Shown piece after piece: positions 45,594 through 54,892 of a DNA stretch of 64,000 nucleotides. The position numbers and the translations under genes were made by a program. The DNA comes from Sacculina carcini (taxonomy: Eukaryota > Arthropoda > Thecostraca > Sacculinidae): assembly GCA_916048095.2 (NCBI GenBank), contig OU696571.1, forward strand, positions 7,944,001 through 8,008,000. Direction: 5' to 3'. The notes beneath the pieces were generated by a model, which was not told the origin of the DNA, did not search any database, and saw only the letters and a program-made list of their open reading frames with translations. Every line of letters begins with the position of its first letter. The first letter of the stretch is position 1.

Positions 45594-48500
45594 TACGTCT
45601 TTGTCCGTTATGTTCGTCGAAACTTGTTCAATTCATTCAAATTTGTCTATCGTTTCTGTATAGGAGTTTTTTTGTATATGTGAGCGTCCAATGTGTACTG
45701 TGATATCATGAATATTTATGAATTATGTACATGTATTTATAAGTATTATGAATATTTTCTCACCTATTACATTATACGTACATTCTAACATCATTGGTAA
45801 GGCTGGTTTAATCCAGAACACGAACGAATGGCATTCATCGAGATGTTTATCGCTAGTAGTGATGAACCTTATCCAAATTTGTAGGGACAAGTTTGGCAAG
45901 TCCGTGCTTGCAGTTGAGAGGATTGTGGATGTATTTCTCGTGTTCTACGTGGCTTTGGTGGTTTTTTGTGTCATACGTGTCTTGGGTGTTTTTTTGTGTT
46001 TTGGTAGCGAAATGATATTTGTGGATTAATATTCCTGCGTTTTCGGCTGTGAGTGGCTATCAGAGAACGACATATATTTTGTTGATAATACTACGTTACA
46101 GTTTGATTTCCTTATTATATTGGCATATGCTGATCCTAGGGTGTAGTTTGTAATGAGCTGGTGGTTGTCTGTACCGCTCTACAATACCATGGTTTTTCTG
46201 TTGTACGCTACTACGTTCAATTTATTGCTTTGTTCAGCTGTTGGAATCTTGTTTGTGTTCTCACAACGGCCGCTGGCAGAACCGGTATGTGCGGCTCGAT
46301 GTGTTATTTGGTGGTAGCGTGCTCACGCGCAGTCCAGTCACGCGCAGCGCAGTTTCTGATGTTGCTGCTCTTGGTTTGCGTCAGACATTCCAATGTAGAT
46401 TGACCGAGTTGGTCTGCGCTATATTTGAACACGGGTCTTTGTCGATGCTCAAGTCGTCGCAGTTGCATACTCCGCTATCAGTGGCTATCCTTTTGTTCTC
46501 TCTTGTATGTCGTCTGATCTGATCTGCCTCTGCGAATGTGCTGTCTGCGGTCACGCTTCCTAATCGATGTATGTACTTATATCGTGCGTTTTTTTCGCGC
46601 GCTTCTGTGCTGATGTGGCGTCATTGCTTCTCGTGCTGACTGTTATGTGTCCCACTTGCATTATTGAACTGATTTAATATTTCGGCGTGCATTGATGTGT
46701 TTTGTTATCATGACGCTACACTAGTTTTTCCTTTGCATACTTTGTTTATCAACGGCCTGCTCATTGGTTAAGCCATGGTTTTCATGTTATTGTTTCGTCA
46801 TTTGGTTTTGCTCTGTGAGGTTTTGTTGGTTGTGGTTGAAATTTTACGAGTGCATATCTCTTTCTGGCTCTGTCATGTTTCGTTGATTAATCGCCTATTT
46901 CAAGTTTACAGAGTGGCGTTAGGGAGATTCTGTACCACTCGTTCAAATACACGCAAGCGGTCAAACACATTGCCTCCACTTAGTGAATGAGATAGAAAAG
47001 CAGGGTGTGGCCAGATGTACCCTCACACGGAGTGGTGACGCTGTCACTGGCCCACAGAGATATTTGAAAATCGATGGTAGAGACACGCTGATTCATTGAC
47101 GCGCTGTTTTTCACTCTGCCTGCGAATCAGCACACTGTCGCTCTCAGCACGGCCGTGTCGTCCGATCATTCTGCTTGCTCTACATTCTCATTCACTCTCC
47201 ATGCGTGCGACAGTCGGCTTGCTGCTGTCGTCGCGCGTTTGAGGGACACAAAGGACGAGGGAAGTTTGTAAACCTTGGATGATGAGAGGAAAATAGTTGA
47301 TAATGGCGTCTTTAGAAGGCTCGAGTGAATGGCGAGCGCTCTGTATACGCTTAAATCGAGGAGACGACGTAGACTTGGGCTGAGAAAAACGAGGGACACA
47401 CCAAGCGGCGTTTGTGTCAGATAACGTGCTGTTTGACGAATGACTGCGACACCATGTACTATTCGTCTGCACTGACGTCCCCTCACTGCTCTGCTTTCGT
47501 CCCCCTCCCCCAGTATTCGCATCGACCGTTTTTATTATGCCGTCGTCTGGTGGAATGCGTATACCACAATAGTGCGCATGATTCAGTCGATCCCAATGAA
47601 AGTGAAGGTGGTCGTACCGTATCCTTCTGATCTATCTATCCTGAGAAGACCAAAAATATTTTGATCTGATGTAAGAGGAGTTATTAGTCCATTTTTGCAA
47701 CTGTTTCTTTTTAGCGTAACCATTTCATCTTTTTCAATTGAGCAACCAGCTTGTATCAGGACAGATTTTGAACTTTTATATATATATATATTTGTTATAT
47801 TTGACAAACATTTGGTGCGAATGTATAAATGATGTATTCGTATCCTGCGCGCGCATGTACCCATAGACACATGGAAACTACCTGATATAGAAATGTGTAT
47901 ATGTTCATGACTTTTTTAAACATTCGCATTCAGTCGAGTGTTGGTCAGTGCACTGGCTAGGTTAAACTTGATGTATCTGGAGATTGTGTATAATGCTTAA
48001 AACCGTTTCGCCTGAGAAAGCTTAATGTCTACCCGTAATGCGAAGGTATCCAGAATAGTTCCAATTAGTACCAAAGTAAGGTCTTTTTTTAAATGCTTGG
48101 TTGACAGAGAGAGAAAATCATCGGTGGGCAACCACCGACTAATTTTCAAAAATGGTACTAAATTACCGGAAAATCGACTTCGAATGAATGGATGTTCGTG
48201 CACAGCTTCGAATGCTGCGGTGTTGTATTAAAGTCTGCTAAATTTGAAAAATACTAATTTACACCACAAATAGTAAATTTTCAGAGTTGTCACTAACGTC
48301 TTGATTTGATGATGTGGTGGTATCTTTGCAAAACTTTAATCGCAACTTTTAGTTTTTTCAACGCAACTTTTATTATTTTCCATGGTTTCTAGCACACCAA
48401 ATGGTCACCCTAATGATTACTGTGGCCGTGTTTCATGGGAGAGTGTATATTCATTTGACGGTGTAATAATCAATTTAGGGTGTATTCCAATAAATGGATA

Positions 48501-49745
48501 TGAAGTTTGAAGTATGCGTTCCCGCTACCAGCGCCAATCTTGAACGAACGCAGGACTGATCTAATTTCTACCAGGTGTCACAAAGTTTCTAAAATGTTAT
48601 CTATGCGTGTGTGATGGATGATGCCATGACTTTGTGTATCTGTCCGGTAAATCATCTAAACATACTTCGTGCTCTCTCTCACCAACATGTTGCGTACATC
48701 TGTACAGACCAATTATTTCTATAAGCCATCGATTGTTCAATACGTGAGATCTGTGTGATAGTAAAATACCTTCGGATTGGAGACTGTCTGCGCTTATTCG
48801 TGTGTGTATGCGAATGTGTATGTTACGGGGAGTTTGACCTGTCAACTCATCGGATTGTGCTAGCGGTTCTGGTCCGCAGCGGCACTCGCTATTTTAGACG
48901 AATCGGAATCGGTTCCTCAGACACACGCACACACACACTCATGTGCCCGTGTGCATGCTTGCCTGATTCGATGCATTTAGTTCTCACCTGGATAGATCCC
49001 TGTGACGTTAATTCACAATGGTCGTGCGCGCGTCTTAAACGCTTCAAACGTCTTAAAATTGTAAATGTATATGACGTGTACGTGTATGACAGTGTATACG
49101 CGTGGCAGCGTAGGTCAAACGAGACGAACTGCGCCGCCCTACACGCGTTCTCTCACCTTGCTGACTACAAAGCGCCGTATCTTGTGAGCGCAGTGTATCC
49201 GTGTGCTCGTCGGTGCGTAACCCCGGTAGTCAAGGTTCGTATAACTCCCACGGCCAGACGCCGCTGATTAAACGGCCATTGAGATCGTGCTAGGGCCGCC
49301 GCTAGCAATCACTATAAAGCGCGATCCTTGTGGTTGAGGGGCAACAGTGCGGGATTCCATCACGTCCTGCTGGAGGGCGGGCATAGTGTGACCGGATGCG
49401 CTGCAGCCACGCAACACTGGACATTGACCGCGGACATATCCGTGCGACTCGTTCACTCGCCGATGCTGCGTGTGAATGCGTCGCAATGTGCTGCGTGCTC
49501 CCATGCGTCCCAGAGAGCGTGTTTAACCTGATCCGGCGGCAGGGACACGCATGGGAAGCTTGTGTGATGTGCCGGTCGTGCGCAGTGGTGGTGCGCTCTT
49601 GTTTTTGATGGATTCGATGTGAAGGGCACTTGACGAAATACTCTCTCTGGGATTTGAATTTCAGTGTAGATCATATGATTTGATCTTCATTATGTGGCAT
49701 CTGTATGCTGATTCTTCAACTCGTACGGACTTATTGTTCGAACGA

Positions 49746-49793
49746 TACGAACGACTTATTCTTCGAACGAGTTCGAACAATAAGTCGTTCGTA
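49746..49793. repeat. Hairpin with 15-bp perfect arms
   Basis: TACGAACGACTTATT at 49746-49760 and AATAAGTCGTTCGTA at 49779-49793 are exact inverted copies. The loop is itself palindromic (TTCGAACGAGTTCGAA). GTCGTTCG plus CGAGCTCCACCAT recurs at 49784-49812 and 49829-49856. Confidence 0.85.
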
Positions 49794-50477
49794 TTCGAGC
49801 TCCACCATAGTTCAAACTTGTTCGAACTATGTCGTTCGCATCCGAGCTCCACCATTGCTTTAGTCATGGTATTCGATAATGATATAATATCAAACAGTTT
49901 TGAAAGGGGGAATTAGTTTGCTCAAATTGACAGTCCGCCTTGGGTTGACATGAAGGCTCACGGGAAGACGCAGCGCGTGCGATTTACAGTGAGTTGAAAG
50001 CTGGAGACAGATAGAGAGAAGCGTAACCATGACTGCGACCACACCTGTTTCCGGTTTACAAGCGCAGCTGTGAAGAAGCGTTGTGTTTTGAGCCCTCGCT
50101 CCACTATGTGATTCTGTTTCTACTCTCTCGTGGTGCAGCTCATTTCAAGGACACCTCTTCGCAGCAGCTTCGTCTCTTGGCTGTGCATACCATGGACGAT
50201 TTTTGTAGTTTCATTGTGTGTGTATGTAGTTTGTGTGGGTGTGTAGATTTATTGGTTGATTATTATGTTTTCATTGTGAAGAAGAAAGTATGGTTCGCTC
50301 ATTCAATGCGTTCAATGCAATCGTTTCTTGTTTCTATCATACTGATTATCGCATCGTTTAGTTGGTCATTCACCATGGGAAGAATGCGTGTATGAGGTAA
50401 ATGGCCTATTGCTACATCATGCCATATTCACATGGTGACTCAGTATACGAGCTAAACGTAGATTTTCAATGAAATAT

Positions 50478-50555
50478 CTCCAATAGCTGTACTGAGGGTG
50501 TATGTATGATGCAGTATGCTCCAATAGCTGTGCTGAGGCAAATGTATGCTGAAGT
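50478..50555. repeat. Two-copy tandem repeat, about 40 bp
   Basis: Both copies begin CTCCAATAGCTGTRCTGAGG and continue with TGTATG-type words. Confidence 0.75.
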
Positions 50556-50705
50556 TTGATCGTATCACAATGACACCGATTATATGAGTGTTTTGAATGA
50601 AGTATTTGGTACTTTGAGGTGTTCGCATTCGAACACTCACTACTATAGCCGGTGTAAAATCACATACAGATCACATACAATCGCGTTTTTAATACACGTT
50701 GATAC

Positions 50706-50708
<3 letters not shown>

Positions 50709-50756
<48 letters not shown>
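50709..50756. repeat. TA microsatellite
   Basis: About 24 TA units directly abutting an inverted mariner terminus. Confidence 0.97.
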
Positions 50757-50757
<1 letters not shown>

Positions 50758-50758
<1 letters not shown>

Positions 50759-50993
50759 TTTTTGAATGGCCCTCGTATATTTAGACATAGTGCCCGATGA
50801 AGTTATTGCTTTAAAATATAATAATTCCGGAATTGGAATGAATATGAAATTAAAATGAATTAAACAAATTAATTAAAGTTATGAATCGAAATTGAACTCT
50901 ACTCACGCACCCGGAATAATTAGAATTTTAAGCAATGACTTCATGGGGCAGTATGTCTAAATATACGAGGGCCATTCAAAAAGTATCCGGGCT
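50758..50993. mobile_element. Palindromic element bounded by inverted mariner termini
   Basis: CTTTTTGAATGGCCCTCGTA at the left and TACGAGGGCCATTCAAAAAG at the right are perfect inverted copies of the mariner end. Homology continues inward with TTTAGACATAGTGCCC against GGGCAGTATGTCTAAA and GATGAAGTTATTGC against GCAATGACTTCAT, up to a central AT-rich loop (about 50830-50905). Arms are about 75 bp. The right end is shared with the mariner that follows. Confidence 0.82.
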
Positions 50994-51186
50994 TGGTCCA
51001 TAAAAGGACAAATAATTCACATATTTTGTGGGAATTTAGAGCAAACCTACTGCGCATGTGTATAAGTTTTAATGGCTGTGGTGTGAGAAGTTTTAATGGC
51101 TGTAGTGTAGTGTTGTAGTGCCCCTCTGTGAGGGCTAGAATGTCGACATCCAGCTGAACCTCGTCGGATTTTCGTCCTTACGCAAC

Positions 51187-51850
51187 ATGTCGGAGCGCAT
51201 TGAGCAGCGGTACTGCATTCTTACATTCACATACACAAGCACAAATTATCCTTGAGATTCAGCAAGCCTTTGGCGATGAAACCCTTGGAATATCACAGAT
51301 AATGGAGACATCATCAGGACCCAGGAAAGCTCGACGGGCTTGCAGCAATGTCAAGGTCATGTTTACATGTTTTTTCGACTCTAATGGTAACGTGCATCAT
51401 GAATGCGCACCAGTAGGACAAACAATGACTGAGGAGTATTATTTGGAAGTTATACGACACCGTTGAGATGCTGTACGACGAAGACGACCGGAAATGTGGG
51501 CGGCGCGAAACTGGCAACTTCATCATGACAATGCACCTGCTCATTCTGCCACGTGATCCAAGCTTATCTGGTCAAAAACAGCACTCCACTTGTTCGACAT
51601 CCTCCCTACTCTCCAGACATCCTCCCTACTCTCCACTTGCTACTTCTGGCTGTTCCCTAAACTGAAATCAACCCTTGAAGCGAGACGTTTTGAGTCTAGA
51701 GAAGAAACTATGAAAAATCGACGGCAGAACTTAACAGCATCCCAATGCTGGCGTTACAGAGATGTTACCTGCTGTAGCATAACCGGTTGGAAAAGTGTGC
51801 GCACTCCCATGGAGAGTACTTTGAAGATGATTACATACATTTTTGTTTAA
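51187..51850 (+). pseudogene. Mariner transposase pseudogene
   Basis: Starts MSERIEQRYCI, identical to the start in the fragment at 39573-39957, then LEIQQAFGDETLGISQI of the helix-turn-helix. A gap of about 100 residues follows before KARRACSNVKVMFTCFFDSN, where FFD holds a catalytic aspartate, and HHECAPVGQTMTEEYYLEVI. Further on, in other frames, come a corrupt HHDNAPAH block (MTMHLLILPRD), RHPPYSPLA, CSLNKLKSTLEARRFESRE and a C-terminal tail. The order is that of mariner D,D34D transposases. It is non-functional. Confidence 0.85.
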
Positions 51851-51875
51851 ATTTTTGGTTTTATGGACCAAGGTC

Positions 51876-51883
51876 GGATTCTT
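51876..51883. repeat. Left 8-bp duplication (GGATTCTT) of the foldback element
   Basis: Exactly repeated at 52452-52459. Both lie within the mariner 3' end (GGTCGGATTCTT and TTTTTGAATAACC). Confidence 0.82.
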
Positions 51884-52451
51884 GGGAGTACTACAATATT
51901 GCCCTATGAACATATTAGCCACAAGTGCCCGAGTACTCCCATACTCTAGAATAGGGCAATATGTTCACCTCGGCCAGTGTAGTATCAAAGGCGTACCAAG
52001 TGCGGTGAGTGCGACTGCGGCTTGTGGCCAATATATTCACTTTTCACCATAGAGAAATTTCAGTGGTTTTCAACACAACGCACGAGTTCGTATACAACAG
52101 ATGACTAGCACCTAACGCACTGTGTGTGGTTATTGATTAGGTTAGGTTAGGTTGGTCAGGTTAGGTCAAGTTTGGTTAGGTCAGCTTAATGAACCTAGCC
52201 AATAACCACACACAGTGTGTTAGGTGCTAGTCATCTGTTGTATACGAACTCGTGCGTTGTGTTGAAAACCACTGAAATTATGCTATGGTGAAAAGTGAAC
52301 ATATTGGCCACAAGCCGCAGTCGAACTCACCGCACTTGCTACGCCTTTGACACTACACTGGCCGAGGTGAACATATTGCCATATTCTAGAGTATGGGAGT
52401 ACTCGGGCATTTTTGGCTAATATGTTCATAGGGCAATATTGTACTAGATCC
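51884..52451. mobile_element. Foldback element with 251-bp arms and TTAGG-like core (II)
   Basis: Arms 51884-52134 and 52201-52451 are near-perfect inverted copies over their whole length, including TGGTTTTCAACACAACGCAC and CACACACAGTGYGTTAGGTG segments. The 66-bp spacer (52135-52200) is made of GGTTAGGTTAGG, GGTCAGGTTAGG and GGTTAGGTCAGC words. Each arm contains a smaller hairpin (CAATATTGCCCTA and TAGGGCAATATG). An exact 8-bp duplication GGATTCTT flanks it. No ORF is present. An 8-bp duplication suggests mobilisation by a hAT-type transposase. Confidence 0.88.
52135..52200 (+). repeat. Degenerate telomere-like array (TTAGG type)
   Basis: GTTAGGTTAGGTTGGTCAGG and related words; forms the loop of the foldback. 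Confidence 0.85.
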
Positions 52452-52730
52452 GGATTCTTTTTGAATAACCCTCGTATTTGAGTACAAACGTTGTCGCTAC
52501 ACGGCTTCCACAGGTACTAAAGTGAATTCTAATTAACGACCAAAATGCACAATCCAACAACAACAATAAAACACATGTATCATCATAATTAAATCGTTCA
52601 CCGCTGAAAAAAAGAAACAAACTCTAGTTGCCAATTTTTGTGAATACATTTAAGATTGACATTTTAACTCCACTCCCTTGCAGTCGTTGATTAGTGCTCC
52701 ATTGTCGTGTTGACGTACGAGTGGCGTATG

Positions 52731-52984
52731 CAGAGCCGTAGCAACCGCCCCCGTACCCCTGGGCCGGGGGGGCTCGAATGTTGAGGGGGCCCGTTGCTTC
52801 ACGTATGATATAAAATTTTATCATATTTATTATGTATAGCCTTTACCTTTTTGCTCAGATGTTTTCACCTGAGCTTGTATTCTGTGATTATGTCTAATAA
52901 ATAAATTCATTATTTGGTGCTTTATTTATAATGGGGACCCCAAGTGCTGGCTTCGGGGGGGGCATAAGTCCTCGCAACGGCCAG
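52731..52984. mobile_element. Non-autonomous DNA element, G/C-tract ends (copy 1)
   Basis: It begins CAGAGCCGTAGCAACC and ends GCAACGGCCAG, with sub-terminal CCGGGGGGGCTC and TTCGGGGGGGGC tracts. The centre around CAGATGTTTTCACCTGAGC and TAATAAATAAATTCATTAT is the reverse complement of 61558-61827. Probably hAT. No clean target duplication was found. Confidence 0.7.
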
Positions 52985-53685
52985 TTGCTTCTGTGTGCTT
53001 TCTGGTCGTGCTAAATGTGTTTGGAATCTGCTACATTATATAACCGAGTTATAATAAAAATCAAATTTAACCACATAACATTTGGATTTTAACAACGACA
53101 ATCGAAAACTTTTTTAATTATGAAATATTATTTATGTTGCATTCTTCAATGAAAAACGTGCACCCAGTCCGGACTATAACGGACAGAAACGTTTGTATCG
53201 CCCGAGTTATTTTCCTAGTTTATGTTAGGAGCTTGTGGCGTGTGCACGATTGCTTATCGGAAGTACTTGAAGCACGACCATCTGAGGTCTACGCTTCCTG
53301 GACTGTGAGTGTGTGTGTGTGTGTCTGTGAGTGTCAATGGTCGCCATTTTGTAAGTGTCCTACGTAGGCAATTTAGCCTATTATCACCGCTGGTACGCTC
53401 ACACACACACACACATACACACACACACACACATACACATACACACACAAACATATACACACACATTCAAGCTTACACTATCAGCGTCTGAGCTCAGACT
53501 CGCACACACCCACGTTTACACATTCACATACGTACATTAATGACCGTTTCCCACGGAGTGAACCGAACCTTGTGTGAATGTGTGTGTGTGTGTGTGTGTG
53601 TGCGTGTGTGTGTGCATGTGTGTGTGTGTGAGTCCGCGTTCCAATTTTGTGGTTCACCCACAAGTAGAAAACCATGCTGAGAACG
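52985..53685. other. Non-coding stretch with opposed CA and TG tracts
   Basis: An AC tract (53398-53466) and a TG tract (53577-53631) lie about 110 bp apart in inverted arrangement. No gene is seen. Confidence 0.55.
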
Positions 53686-54766
53686 GGATGCTGAGAACCA
53701 CATCCCGTTCGGCAGAACTTTCAGCTACGCTGATGATACGTTTCTTGTGTTGACGGCGGCCTGCTCTCCCATTGGTATTCAAGAAATGGTTTCGCAGATG
53801 CACGTGAGCACGCAGGCTTTTAGCAATTGGCTTGCCAGTAATGGTTTCCTGATGAACAGTGAGAAGACATCCCTTGTGATTTGCGGTACTCGTGTCTCCA
53901 TCCAACGCTGTGAGTCTGTCCGGCTACATCTGTCAAATACCTGCATTTCACCTAGGCCAAGTTTGCGCGTTTTGGGAGTCACCCTGGACAGTCAGCTCAC
54001 CTGGGGATGCCATGTGATGGACTTGGTAAAGCGCTGCAACTGCATACTGATCTCCATCAGCCGAATCAAGAGACAGCTGACATCCGAGGTAATAAACAGA
54101 CTAGTTGTTGCCCACATCTTCTCCAGAATACAGTACTGCATGTCTGTCTGGGGTGGGTTGTCAGAGTCTGACAAAGAGAAGATCAGCAGGATCATGCGGT
54201 TTGCCGCCCGCCTGACTTGTGGTCTAAGGAAGTACGACCATGTCACGCCGGCTCTCAAGAGTCTCGGGTGGCCGACAGTTGAAGCCATGGTCAGAAACCG
54301 TGACCTAAAAAATGTAACGAGAGCTCTGCAAGAAGATCGCGCTCCGCCGTGTCTCACTGACATGTTTAGCAGGAGGAGCAGCGTGTCAGCGCGTAGCACC
54401 CGTTCCACTGAATGTGGATTGTTGCACCTGCCCAGGGCCCGACTAGAGGCTACCAAACGCCATTTCAGGTGTCGCGCAGCCAGGGGTTACAATGAGGTCG
54501 CCAGAAATTGAGCTTTATCCTTTTTATTTTTTTACACTTCATTCCGTTTAATAGTTTTATTGTTTAGTTTTATAGTTTCCGATATCACCCTACGTCGACT
54601 CCACCCATTTTTTATTATCATTATTTTTTATGTATACTCATTTTATCTTTAATTGTTGTTTTAATTGTATTGTAAACTGCCCATGTGTCATGTTCTAATG
54701 TGTATTGTAAATTGTCAATTAAAAACCGTTTCGGATTGACAATATATGATGATGATGATGATATAT
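53686..54766 (+). mobile_element. 5'-truncated LINE: RT thumb and C-terminus
   Basis: Homology starts just before the catalytic box, PFGRTFSYADDTFLV, and runs through LGVTLDSQLTW to the ORF2 stop at 54509-54511. The 3' UTR ends in GATGATGATGATGATATA at 54749-54766, an ATG-repeat tail like that of the LINE at 11786-14700. Strong 5' truncation is normal for LINE insertions. Confidence 0.85.
53705..54511 (+). CDS. LINE ORF2 fragment, open frame from YADD to stop
   Basis: About 269 codons stay open. Motifs: SYADDTFLVL (RT catalytic Asp pair, near 53726-53737), ASNGFLMNSEKTSLVICGTR, RVLGVTLDSQLTWGCHV (thumb), INRLVVAHIFSRIQYCMSVW, RIMRFAARLTCGLRKYDHV and SLGWPTVEAMVRNRDLK. These fit the RT thumb and C-terminal domain of CR1/L2/Jockey-group LINEs. 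The C-terminus (GLLHLPRARLEATKRHFRCR) differs from that of the other LINEs here, so it is another family. The open frame over the whole length suggests a fairly young copy. It has no start of its own and cannot function. Confidence 0.8.
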   Translation, partial: PFGRTFSYADDTFLVLTAACSPIGIQEMVSQMHVSTQAFSNWLASNGFLMNSEKTSLVICGTRVSIQRCESVRLHLSNTCISPRPSLRVLGVTLDSQLTWGCHVMDLVKRCNCILISISRIKRQLTSEVINRLVVAHIFSRIQYCMSVWGGLSESDKEKISRIMRFAARLTCGLRKYDHVTPALKSLGWPTVEAMVRNRDLKNVTRALQEDRAPPCLTDMFSRRSSVSARSTRSTECGLLHLPRARLEATKRHFRCRAARGYNEVARN

Positions 54767-54892
54767 AAAAACTATTGATATGTTCCGTTTTGTCACGGTA
54801 TACATTTTCACGTTTATAGATTATCAATTTGTTTTCTGTTATTCTATTTCTTCGAAATCTTTTTCTGTTGTCATGTATTTTGAATCTGTGTA

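Larger units (their letters stand above)
45596..50708. other. Five-kilobase non-coding stretch
   Basis: I recognise no gene. It includes TA tracts (47775-47790), a hairpin cluster (49746-49860), a 40-bp two-copy tandem repeat with CTCCAATAGCTG starts (50478-50555) and assorted open frames without family signatures (for example 47166-47522 minus and 48755-49267 plus). Confidence 0.45.
50976..52474 (+). mobile_element. Mariner transposon, decayed, with foldback insertion
   Basis: Left end TA plus CGAGGGCCATTCAAAAAGTA and right end TTTTTGAATAACCCTCG plus TA are imperfect inverted repeats with a TA target. The transposase is decayed. The right end is interrupted by the foldback element 51884-52451. 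Without that insertion the mariner would be about 920 bp, against roughly 1.3 kb for the family. Confidence 0.88.

Noticed and set aside
47166-47522. 118-codon minus-strand frame as a gene
   Set aside because: No recognisable domain, basic low-complexity composition and overlapping open frames on both strands.
49682-49870. tRNA gene suggested by GTTCGAAC words
   Set aside because: No cloverleaf, A box or correct spacing; the words belong to the hairpin cluster.
51894-52441. Foldback element as a Tc1/mariner derivative with TA duplication
   Set aside because: TA flanks at CAATATTG are present, but arm homology continues outward to an exact 8-bp duplication, and the half copy shares those outer bases.
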